A program made the translations under genes and the position numbers. 64,000 bases of DNA, from the NCBI GenBank assembly GCA_021234155.1, contig JAJEKV010000002.1:38739841-38803840 (forward strand). The letters run 5' to 3'. Positions 33,985 through 44,204 of the stretch are shown one piece after another (position 1 is the stretch's first letter; each line of letters starts with the position of its first letter). This DNA comes from Isoetes taiwanensis (taxonomy: Eukaryota; Streptophyta; Lycopodiopsida; Isoetales; Isoetaceae). Under the pieces are notes generated by a model. That model worked only from the letters and a program-made list of their open reading frames with translations, did no database searches and had not been told where the DNA came from.

Positions 33985-34578
33985 TGTTTGGGGTCTGGGT
34001 TCGGGAACTCCTGCAAGACAGCCCTCTGTGAGGACCCTTGGATCTAACAGGAGAATCCGGGGGGACTATGTCACGCGGGATTTGCAAGAAAAGAACAAGA
34101 AGAAGAAAACGGAACAGAAAAGAACAATGAGAGGAAAATGATATGCTTCCTTGATATCACTGATGAACATACATGAGCTCTCGCAATTGAGAGAAGACTG
34201 AAAAGAGACAAGACTCAAAACTCATCTAGCCCTCATATGCTAGCTCTACTCATATATATAGTACAATGGCCTCTGGCCCAATATAGACACTCGGACTGAT
34301 CTCGGTGCCGACTCCTGGAAGGAGGCCTGATTTGCAGTAATGTTGGCGGTGCCTCTTGAAATGCCTAGAATCACGCTGCGCTGACACGGGCGGTGACGGG
34401 TCATCACTTGTCTGAGCGGCGCCTCTTGTTGACGGACGCAGGCTTTGACTGCGTGGTCTGCTGCTTGGTCTTCTGCTGAGCCTTTGATGGCTGACCCATG
34501 CCTGTCTGTGGATCCTTGAGCTTGACCTGGTCCGTCGTATGCATGAATAGTCCTGAACCAGGAGGCACAGGACTAACA
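33985..34578 (-). repeat. G1 5' LTR
   Basis: 594 bp, same sequence as 19267-19861 except for one A/G difference and a short deletion in a GACGCTGAC repeat near 34378. The adjoining primer-binding site (about 33970-33984) is altered relative to the clear tRNA-Asp-type site of G2. Confidence 0.95.
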
Positions 34579-37500
34579 GTTTTAGGATGAATGACAGATA
34601 TGATATTATGTTCATCGTGCATGCCTGCAAAGATAGCATTCTAAAGATTGGTATTAATGTAATAGTAGTATGCTTCTAGTTTAGTAGCCTAGTGACCCTT
34701 ATTCGGCTCCCAAGACAAGGCTGTATGTGGTCTCGTTATCATCGTTGGAGGCTTGGACATGGGATTGAATACTATTTTGATTGGTCCTAGTCCTGATCTG
34801 AAACTATAGGAGCATGTCTGTTGACTGCCGGCGAGGCCAAGAGGGTACATAACCTTTTTTTTCTATAGGCATAACTTCTAGAGGTGGCTTAAGAAAACAA
34901 ACAGAGAATTAATATCGGCATGTTTCATATTCTGTGTGGCTCTCAATCTTGAATATATTGGCAGCTTTCGAAATGAAGAAAGGCATTTGTATTCCAAAAT
35001 TTAATTACATTGCATCTACCATATTCCATTATTTTAAATTACAATATTTCTGCATATTTACCAGATGGTAATATGAAATTCCAAATTCTCATATCTAGAA
35101 TCTTTATTCTTGTCAGTTAAAATGACAGGCTTCTATTGGTTTTGCAAGGGTTTATCAGGTTTAGCATGTCTTATAGAGTTGTATGCTGCCAAACAACCAA
35201 AATCTGACATGCCTCTTTATGATTTACCCAAGCTTATGGTACGTTGGACCTCTTTGCGAATGAAATGATCGTCTCTGATTTGCTTACAATGAATGTTATG
35301 TGCCAACATATTGTTATTAGCAGTCAATTCTCATTGCCCATTTGACACTTGGCTTTTATTTGCACAGTCAAATAATTGAATTGATGCCTGATGTATTCCA
35401 TACTGATTACAATTATCATTTCTTGGTTAGAGCTAAACCTGGGGGATCCACCTTCTTTATAAGGGATATGCCACCTGCATGCATAGGGTAGCCAAAAAAC
35501 CCCTAGTATACGTGTTTCTGATCGGCAAATTTGACCCCTTTCCGTGTGGTTTTACAATTAGAAGAACATCCCAAAACTCCTATGACCCCTAGTATACATA
35601 CTGAAAAGGGTAAAAAATCACCCCCTCCCATTGATGCACGTGGTTTTGACAGGTTCCACAAGGTGACGCCCCCTTGGAGCTAAAAATAGGTGGTCACCTA
35701 TCAATTTACTATATGTACATAAGCCTATGAAATATTAACTGCTACCAATGGAAGGCGATCCTCTCTGCAAAATTGGCATTCAAAGTTCACGGAAGGATGG
35801 TGCATGTAGTTGATGCAAGAGAGGAGGTGGAATAAGTTAATCTTATATTCAGCTAAAGGCGAATTAGGTTTGCAGATTTGTAGTTTAGGATCTCTTTGAA
35901 TCAATGAATTGAAGGTACAGTGTGATTTCAATGAATTAGGAATTTTCCATCACAAACAAATGAAGTTGACACTACGTTTTATCCTATATTTGTTGCTCTA
36001 TGTTTATTCATAAGGTTCAAAAGTTGTGGAAGGGGTATTTTATAACTTAAGATTTTATAAGGTTTAAGGTGTGTATACGTATGAATCTGATGGTGGACTG
36101 TGGAGTCCGAGTTTTATGGGAGGAGCGTTTCATGAATTGTATGTTGAAGTAATAATCGACTGCTGAGGAGCTATTTTGTGCTCCAGATGTCGCTTCGAGG
36201 GCACCACGTAGGCGCTCTGGCGTGGGGGTCAGCATGTCAGATTTGAAGCTCGATTCCGGTTTGCCATTAAGAACTCTTCTTGGGCTGAATATAGCTTCAC
36301 GAAATTCATTGTTGCCCTAAACGGCTCTGCCAAGGTCTTCACAGGTAAGCCTTCTTGGCCGATGCACCTAATTAGAGCAACGTTGATGTGTCTGTTATTC
36401 AAGAGGTAGGATATTTTATGACGAATAACTTCGATTTAGCAGATACACTATTTTGCATGGGCACATATAAGCATTCGTTTGCTTTGAAATTTTTCTAGAA
36501 CAACATACAAGGGCTACAAATTTGTAATGGCTTTGTATCCCGTTACCTGTATAGCATAACTGAAACATGTTTGCTTGTTCATCTTTGATTTTTTATTTGC
36601 ATTCAAAGTTGATGCATGCTTACATAGTTACAGGCTGGTTAGGTCTGCTGCTAGTTAATAGGTGTAGCCTTCCACAGCTTTTGAACCTTATAGCCATTTG
36701 AGGATTAAATTCCATATAGTTTGTGGTTGGGAAGTAGTGATGCATTTTAGCAAGAGAACTGCAAACAGGATAATTGACACAGTGATTTTTATTGTGAATG
36801 TACAGATTGTCAAAGTTCAGGGAGATTGGCAAAGAAGGTGTGGCCATGATGCTCTGTTACGATACAAGTTGCATCTGAAATATTTGAGCTACTTGCTTTG
36901 TGGTTTTGGCAGGCACATATAAAAGAACACGGTAATGATTTAATACATGTATGGATTGCTGGCTGAAGTTCTGCAGGTTTGCATGCAGAATAAGGTTGTC
37001 GGAATGGAAACCACGACTTCTATTGAATGTTTGATTTCTAGGTACATAGAGTGTGTGCCTGCTTGCAGGTCTTATGGCTCTGCCTAGTCTGGCAGGGGGT
37101 TCAAATCCCCCTAATTGCATGTCTTTTATATGAGGTGAGTTAATGTTGACTTGCATATTGACTTGTTGCAATGGTTAAGTAATCTTATGCTGAAGTGGAA
37201 ATGGTATTTGACCCCATCACGGATTTGGTGGATGGTGTAGAATGCACGAGAAGGAATATGTTAGGGAATATAAGGGAAATCAATGACTGAAAATAAGCGA
37301 TAAGAGAAAATAAGCGATACTAAATTTAGTTTGTCTTCTGTGATGAAAGGTAATGTATACATTGAACGTCTCAAAACCTTAGAGTTTCAAAAACCATTGC
37401 ACTGGAGATATTTTTGCAACAAGGAACCCATTTAGTCAATAATGTGTTTGTCTCATCCAACTTCTTATTTTGACAAAACTGTTTACATGAGGATTCAAGT

Positions 37501-37740
37501 GTTACATTTCCAAAATTATTTTGGAAATACTACAATAGAGTGTTACATTTCCAAACTTTTATAATTCTCAATTTTAGGTAATTCTTTATTTTAGAGTTGC
37601 CTTTTTGTTGATTTTCACCTTAGAGATGCTTTTTCTTAGCTAATAGTTACACACAATATTCTATTATGACATGATGTAATGCAGAACGTCAAAAGTTATT
37701 ACGTCAGATAGAGTTTTTTTGAACTCAAAACTTAAATTAA
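34579..37740. other. 3.2-kb spacer, no gene seen
   Basis: AT-rich and largely unique-looking. Only short open frames without recognisable similarity. A stretch near 37066-37105 contains a tRNA-like T arm (GGGGGTTCAAATCCCCC) but no full cloverleaf. Short polypyrimidine or polypurine runs only. Confidence 0.5.
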
Positions 37741-38534
37741 AAAGAGAATAGAATAGAATAGAATAGGTTTTTAGCGTCCACGGAGACCAATTGGCCTATG
37801 GGACCCAAACAAAAAGAGAGCAGCAAGCATATTACTGACAGGATTAAAAAACCCCCGCCCCGAAGGGTTTTCGAGGGATAAGCATGCTGACACACTGTAC
37901 AATTGCATAGGACAGTTCAATACCGTCCCGTAGGACACAAACGAGCCCGTGCATCCATAACCTCCTGGAGGTACGACCCCAACAAACCCACTGACGCCAT
38001 AGTCAATAACTGATGCAACGGCTGGCCAGGCACTAGCAATCGAACATATCGCTCTCGGATATGGGCAAATGCTGGGCAGATCTGGAGGGCATGACATTCA
38101 TCCTCAATCGCGCCCTGGTGGCGACACTGGCAAAGCCTTTGCTCTCGTGCTTCCCGGGCCCAACGCCCTGTTTCAATGCGGAGGCGATGTGCCACCGTGC
38201 GAATGGAAGCTATAAGTCTGCGCTTCTTCATGGGTAGCTGGGTGTACAAGTACTGGTGTGGGCCTCTTGTGAGCCTAGGATTGACTTGCTGCTGGTAGTG
38301 TGCCAGCTTAACATGCGTCAGAGCCTCTGCATCCCAGAGCTTGCGAAGGAAAGTAGCATCAAGGTATAGTTTAAGTGCCTCGCGATCTTTCTTTGTCCTG
38401 ACCTGGACGCATCTGTTTGCCTGCACACCCCAGCGTGAGAACCACTGAGCTTGCTTGTCTTTCCAGCAGGATTTCAGGCGTTGGGGACCCATTGCCGTGG
38501 CCAAGGCAAGGTGGGGCAAGCGTGTATCAGCCAT
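37741..38534 (-). mobile_element. 5'-truncated LINE with ORF2 C-terminus and ATTCT tail
   Basis: Minus-strand open frame 38534-37917 (205 residues) covers the end of a LINE ORF2: a region with LWDAEALTHVKLAHYQQQ, then a zinc-finger-like CQCRHQGAIEDECHALQIC block (C-X1-C...H-X6-C), ending GSYLQEVMDARARLC. The 3' UTR has the CCCTCGAAAACCCTTCGGGG box and 'tgggtcccataggccaattgg', then a tail of ATTCT repeats (37741-37766, seen as gaata on the plus strand). The first part of ORF2, including RT, is missing, as expected from incomplete reverse transcription. The family also appears at 17055-17420. Confidence 0.82.
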
Positions 38535-38994
38535 AGCGAGAGAAAGATATTACAAGAAAATATTAAGAAGGATGGAAATAACCCCAAATCTCATCCTTAA
38601 CATCAAGATGCAACTTCAAAGTCAAACATTTGATCATAAACATGCATCAGTGCCATCCTCCTTCATAGCCTGTCCTGAGATTTTCATTTTAGGAATGAAT
38701 CTGAGATGTTGATTAAGGGGGAAGAGGGCATGTATGGGCTGTAACAGGCTGGTTGAAAGTGTTATCACCTTAACAACCTGACCCTCAAGTTTTAATGCTG
38801 AGATCTAATCTCAGCCGTCGGTTGTAGTGGTGTTACCAAGCAACAACACATTAAAAAAACTCATAAACACCTAGTTTGTTATGCCAAATGGCCATAAACA
38901 CCTAGCTTGTTACGCAAACCACCATAAAACCACCACAAAACCACCATAAAACTCTTGGGCCTAGGTTGTTAAGGCGGATAGCACCCTAGAACTC

Positions 38995-39063
38995 GGGTGT
39001 TATGCCCTACTATAACAAACTCTGGCCTCCGGCCCTCGTTTGTTATAATAGGACATAACACCC
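38995..39063. repeat. Hairpin with ~28-bp arms
   Basis: GGGTGTTATGCCCTACTATA on the left is mirrored by TATAATAGGACATAACACCC on the right with only a few mismatches; loop 'tctggcctccggccctcg'. Confidence 0.85.
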
Positions 39064-39157
39064 TCATTTCAGGGCATTATCCCTCTCATGACATATTTGT
39101 TATCACCATAACAGTGTTGCTGCCGAAATAAAAATCTTTGGCCAGGCTGTTAAGGTT

Positions 39158-39251
39158 GATAACAGCCTCTACACAGGCCGTTATACGGCCGCGGCTGAGT
39201 GCGGCCTCGACCGTTTCCTAGCCCATAACGGCCTTTGAAGAGGCTGTTATC
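39158..39251. repeat. Hairpin with ~27-bp arms
   Basis: gataacagcctctacacagg at 39158 is mirrored by 'cctttgaagaggctgttatc' ending at 39251; GC-rich 40-nt loop. Confidence 0.8.
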
Positions 39252-40373
39252 CAACCCATAAAGGTAAAGGGGGTCACATTTTGGTTCTTTTCAGCTCCAG
39301 TAATAGTTCTTCTTATAGTCTGGTGAGTTAATTTGGGTCAGTTGATTTATCCATTGATCACTTGATTTCATGGAAATGAATGACCTAGGCCTCCTCATGC
39401 GATTAGTGTGCTTGTTCCTCCTCGCGCGGGCAGGCAGAATGCATGGCCAAATTTCATTATCACCATAGCCAGGAGCTTGGCCACCGGAGGTTGGCCAGGA
39501 GCTTGGCTCAGTTTGGTAGTATGCAGATCGGTTTGGCCGCAAATGTATGTGGCCAGCTCTGCCCTTTCGATTTAGTTCTGGAAGCGGATACCTTGCTTAA
39601 CGTTTTCTGTATCTTTTTTTTTCTCACTCTTCTTCTTGATTCTGCCAGTTTTCTGCTTCATGGAGCTTCCAATCTGTTCCGGCATCGCTGGAGCTCCTAC
39701 ACCCTCAGAAGCTTTGCCCCTTTTTTTCCTCAGAAAACCCTGCTTCCTTATGGAATATCGGTGCATAGCTCTGCATGCTCCGTGGAATATTGATGCATAG
39801 CTCTGTGCTGGACTCTGTTAGTAAAAGATTAACAGATTTGCTTCCTTACATGAGCTTCAGCGACACAAACTCCAAGAAAAACTCTGAAAACCAGTTATGG
39901 CGACTGCTCGAATGCAAAATCCACAAGAATACAAAGACCGACACCAAAAGTATGGTGATCCGAAAAAAAATCGGCGATGGCAACTAGTAAACTATGTACA
40001 AATGCTATGGCAACAGAAAAAAGGCAAGCGTCCATGCCAAAACAGATATCGCCATAGTTCTGTGCTCGGCTATGGCGACGAAAGTATCGTCGGAAAAAAG
40101 GAGAAAAAAATAAAAAAATAAAAGACTTTATATAGCTTGCTGACGTGGCATCTAGCTGGTCGTCGAAATGTGCTTCCCTTTACCTTTATGTAAGGTGGCG
40201 CCGCTCACGACCCGCCAGCTCGCCTCGCCGCCGCCAGGGCTTTTCCGCTAGAAAAATGGCCTCAACGGCCTTTACCTATTACATAACAAGCTAGGTTTTT
40301 ATGGTGATTTGGCATAACAGACTAGTTGTTAAAGATTTAATATGGCCTATAAAACTCGAGGGCAAGTGGGTAA

Positions 40374-40521
40374 GGCTGAGTTCACATGCACCTTCACGAC
40401 CCTCACCATTACCATCACGTAAAAGGGCTCACCGTTTTACGCCCAACATCGCCCACCACTGCCAATTTGCACTGGGCAAAACAGGCCCCCTCTTCGAGGA
40501 TGGTTGCATGTGAACCGGCCC
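40374..40521. mobile_element. Tourist-like MITE, copy 1
   Basis: 148 bp between TAA duplications (40371-40373, 40522-40524). Imperfect terminal inverted repeats: GGCTGAGTTCACATGCA on the left, TGCATGTGAACCGGCCC on the right. TAA/TTA duplications and GGC...GCC ends fit PIF/Harbinger-derived Tourist MITEs. A second copy is at 46831-46961. Confidence 0.7.
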
Positions 40522-40628
40522 TAAGCCCTTGATGCGTGAATTTTGAACTTTCCTTTCGTGGAAATATGGCAAGGTTTGAATTTATAGGAAGCAGCATAAA
40601 TTTTGGTGCGTCACATTCTAGAAACAGA

Positions 40629-40658
40629 CTAGTAAACGTGTGCCCGGCGTTGCCGGGC
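40629..40658 (-). mobile_element. Helitron-like 3' terminus (minus strand)
   Basis: On the minus strand a perfect hairpin GCCCGGC-AAC-GCCGGGC (40658-40642) is followed after 9 nt by CTAG and then T (40629/40628), the layout of plant Helitron 3' ends (hairpin, ~10 nt, CTRR, host T). The element would extend rightward; I could not identify its TC 5' end or a Rep/helicase gene. A chance match is possible. Confidence 0.5.
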
Positions 40659-40659
40659 T

Positions 40660-43600
40660 AATGTCCCGGCATGGGTTTTTACTCGGCCTTTAATGTCAAT
40701 ATGTGCAGCTTCAACAATAACACATGCTGATATTGGCAAGAATGGACATTATTTGCTTTCATAATTAATTTTGTCATTGAAATTGTATAGAATAGAATAG
40801 AATCATCATATGTCCTCATACTACCAATGTGGCATGACATAAAGAATACTATCTATTCTCTATGGTAGACACATTTTCTTGCAAGAGTATGCCAAATGAG
40901 AAACAATGTCTATGGAAATATAACTACTGGTAGATTCTTTTTCTTTTCTTTTTGTGATCTCAAGACTCTCTTTAAATTGACTTCGAGAGAGCTTAGGGTG
41001 GGAAACAACTGAACAGGTCATTACGCATGAGTATAGAAATTTTTATGTGTTGACAGAATCTTTCACATGTAAAACATTACCTTAGACATTCATCTAATGT
41101 TTTACATGTGAAGATTGTTTTCAACTAATTTCCTCCCTCATCTAATATGATGATATAATTGAGTCTCACATTTTTCTTTTTTTTTTGGTTTCACGCTTCT
41201 ATTTTTTTCTCCGCCGCAATTGAAATGCATCTCGATTTGACACGTAATTCCAGAGGTTTCTCCGCTGCCTTTTTCAAAGTGTCAATGCGGCTGTCCTTTG
41301 GATTTTGCGCTCCGGAGCTCCGCTCCAACCCGCCTGCCTAGCGCCAAATTGTGCAGCACTTCCTGCCCACCCAAATTCGCCGTAGGCCATGTCTGCCATA
41401 GCCAAATCTCGCTCAGTCCCTGCATGCTGCCTTGGATTATTTCATTTGTTTCTTGCTTTGCATTTTCGCATCATATCGCTAAAAGCAAGCCGAACGGCTG
41501 CTCCTTCTTACGTTGCCGCTGCGACTTAGATGCAACTGGAAAATTAATATGGATTTAAACTGTTAGAAATTGATCTGTAAAATAGGTGCCTTGGGGAAGA
41601 TGCTGATTTGGAAAAGCCTGCCTAATCCATATCTTCAAAATCTAACTCTCCTTTGCTTGATCGTGAATCTGATATTTGTCCTTTTCGCCTGCATTTGAAT
41701 ATCTTCGTCTAGGAAATTTGAAAGAGATGACTCATACAGCCTTCCCATCACTTCTGGAGCCGATACTCCCATACAGATAATACAACTTTCGTTGGCGGCT
41801 TCATTCAATAAGTCTACTCATGAATTGATGTCGTGAAATATACTGGCATCTCCTCCTGTTTAAGGTACACCACATTCGACATTGCAATTTAGGCTTTTGA
41901 TTACATTCAGCTTGTGCAACAGCTAAGTCCATTTCCTTCTCCTACATGATGCAACTACAACGATGATACGAACACAGGTATGTAAAGTCTCCAAGTTGGA
42001 GATCATTCTAGAAAATTGCTTGAAGAAAGATGTTAATTATGTTTTTGGATCATAGGCATAGAGAGAGAAAGTAGAACATGCAAGGTCATCTCAGCGTGAA
42101 GCAAAAACAAAAATGGCAATGCTATAGAGGTGAATGACATTTCTACTTATGTTTTGAGATGCCACAGAAAATTCTGTCTAATTATAAATCTGGTCTTAAG
42201 TGTAGGTCGAATGCCAAAAGTTACGAATTGAATTGATAAGCACAAAACAGGAGTCTGGTCTTGAAGCAAAGCAGGTACATATCTTGAATGTGAACACAAA
42301 TATATGTTTTCTGCCCTTAGGTACTCGGTCTTTAATTTTCTCAGATTGAATGAAGCTACTTTTATGTGGGATAATCCTGATTATATTGCAGCTAGGGTTT
42401 GTCTTAGCGAAATGCATTTTGGCAGATCAACAACACACATTTGGAGCTGCATTTGTCTAGAGAAGAGAGTTGAGAATGCTATTGGCATCCAAACTTTTAT
42501 TATTTGTGGAAAATAAGAGTCCAATACATCGTTGCTATAGAGAAATGTAGACATCTATTACATTGACAATGACTTTGGATGGCTACGAGCTTGCTTCAAA
42601 GGGATAGGGACAAATTTTCTCTATTGTATTTATGGTTTTGTTCTTCACGAGCTAACACATGGCTTCTAAACAAGAGAATTGTTTTTTGCAGATCAAAGAA
42701 CCATATCTGCATCTGCTGTCTATATTTGGGCATTTGTTGTGCATCACTATCAAGTCGTTTTAGTAAACATTGTTTTTTATACAGTGGGTTTTCTCTAGTG
42801 CACATTTCATGCATAGGACTCCATAGTCTTATAATTTTGTGCTGCCATGTAGATCCTAGAATGCTCCTTTTCTCACGTGAGGTTAGTTCAGTTTGAAGCT
42901 TTATTGTTGTCGCCAACCACAGCGTCCATGTATCATATGGGCTCAAGAACGCAAGGCAATAGTGCGGGTTTAAATCCCCCACGTTCAAACTGACATATGA
43001 TCCAAACACAATCTTCACCCTTTATTTGAGTAAGGACACGAGGAGTGGAAAAGAGAAACGTTCGCAACCAAGGAATCAAGAGAAATGTTTGCGGCCAAGG
43101 AACCAAGTTATTTCCAACGTATTTCAATATAGCTCTTAGCCTTCTAGCATAAGATCAAAATGTGGTCCGAACATTACTTGCCTAGCTGGGAATTTATGAC
43201 CGTTAGACATTATAGTGGATCCAATTGAACAGGTTAGGAACGAAAGAAATGTTCGCGGCGGCCTTGGCCGCCGCGATAAATTTCTTGTATTTGTTAAATG
43301 TTAGACGGGCCTTAAACAAAGAGATGGTGCAAATTATTAAGTGGCACCTAAAACCATTTATTGCGTTAAGTATGTTGCCGAATGTCGTCTGGCCACTGGT
43401 CAAGCTAAATTTGCGAGGGTTTTAGGAGAAAATGTTATTTGCTACTAAAAATCTGTATTATATGCATTTGTGATGGCATATAAAAAGTAAATACTGCAAA
43501 CCCTTATGCAAGTATGTCTTATGAGCTCATTATCCGTCTCATATCATGGCATGAGAATATGGGACCCAAACAAAGAAATAAAAAGAAGAAACATCAAATT

Positions 43601-44130
43601 GTGTAGAAAGACCATATAGCAGAGAGAGATGTTAAGAAATGTCGGCCTAAAGCTAATGAATAAAATCACTATTTAAAGGAGAAAAAAATAATAAACTTAG
43701 ATGCATTTGGACGGTGCAAGAAATATAAAATTGTAATACATTGGGCAGTGCAGCTTCTTCTTCACAATAAAACAGCATCACAATTACTGCTTTGTTAACT
43801 CAATATGTGTGAACATATAGGCTTAGTTGGATAAACTTTTTTTCTTCAATCCAGCATTACCATTACCAAGGACTTTGGATTACACAAGCATGGCTAGCAT
43901 TTGAAGCGTCATTTCATTTTCTTCATCATATGAGTTGGGTCTTCAAGCCATAACAGAGCCCCACATCATAGTTATACCATCATATCATCAACAACTCCAT
44001 CATGTGCTGCCATCGTACAAAAGCAGCATAACTTCTAAGAAAAAAAAGCAACATTTCCGAATCTCAATTTCGAATCCATTTCGAAACCTAGAGCAGTATC
44101 TTTTACTGGAAACCTAGACTAGTTTCCCCT
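40660..44130. other. 3.5-kb spacer, no gene seen
   Basis: Short open frames only, none recognised. Contains a gaata simple repeat (40787-40802) resembling the tail of the LINE family at 37741, a duplicated 'gaaaygttygcr-ccaagga' motif near 43050-43110, a GC hairpin at 43243-43287 and a cluster of 'ctaggtttcc' motifs in both orientations at 44090-44180. Part of it may be the body of a Helitron ending at 40629. Confidence 0.45.
43243..43287. repeat. GC-rich hairpin
   Basis: CGCGGCGGCC-TT-GGCCGCCGCG (43254-43275) is a 10-bp stem with a 2-nt centre, extended by agaaat/atttct outside. It stands out from AT-rich surroundings. Confidence 0.75.
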
Positions 44131-44204
44131 AACCACTCTAGGTTTCCATATATGAACCCAATCTAGGTTTCCGTTCTCGATTTTCTAACCCAGATCGGGC
44201 GCAG

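Larger units (their letters stand above)
19267..34578 (-). mobile_element. Complete Ty3/gypsy element G1 (minus strand) with nested CACTA
   Basis: Bounded by two LTRs (19267-19861, 33985-34578) that differ only by one substitution and one 1-3-bp indel. Flanks are ATTTT (19262-19266) and GTTTT (34579-34583), a possible 5-bp TSD with one mismatch. On the minus strand the order is 5' LTR, gag, protease, RT, RNase H, integrase, an antisense ORF region, a long extra ORF, a polypurine tract and the 3' LTR. Without the 4,177-bp CACTA insert and its 3-bp TSD the element is about 11.1 kb. Gag, protease, RT and integrase are all interrupted by frameshifts or stops, which sits oddly with such similar LTRs. 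G2 at 52-61.5 kb is the same family. Confidence 0.95.
38867..40330. mobile_element. Foldback-like element with nested inverted repeats
   Basis: Outer arms: 38867-38920 ('cctagtttgttatgccaaat', 'cctagcttgtta') mirrored at about 40276-40330. Inner arms: 39255-39280 ('cataaaggtaaaggg', 'cacatttt') mirrored at about 40168-40193. The left arm region (about 410 bp) itself contains two strong hairpins (38995-39063 and 39158-39251); the right arm is about 160 bp. The spacer (39290-40160) has no recognisable gene. No TSD was found, so ends are approximate. A Mutator-type or foldback element is the most likely class. Confidence 0.55.

Noticed and set aside
31716-33990. Regularly spaced short motifs in the gag region, considered as a CRISPR-like array
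   Set aside because: The region is a broken gag coding sequence; no equal-length direct repeats with unique spacers. No CRISPR array anywhere in this window.
37066-37105. T arm with GGTTCAAATCC, possible tRNA or SINE
   Set aside because: No full cloverleaf and no convincing A box at the right distance.
39443-39793. 116-codon open frame in the foldback spacer
   Set aside because: No domain, overlapped by an antisense frame, and the element class usually lacks coding capacity. Not listed as a gene.
42304-43018. Overlapping 70-140-codon frames on both strands
   Set aside because: No conserved motifs, no splice-site pattern, composition like the surrounding spacer.
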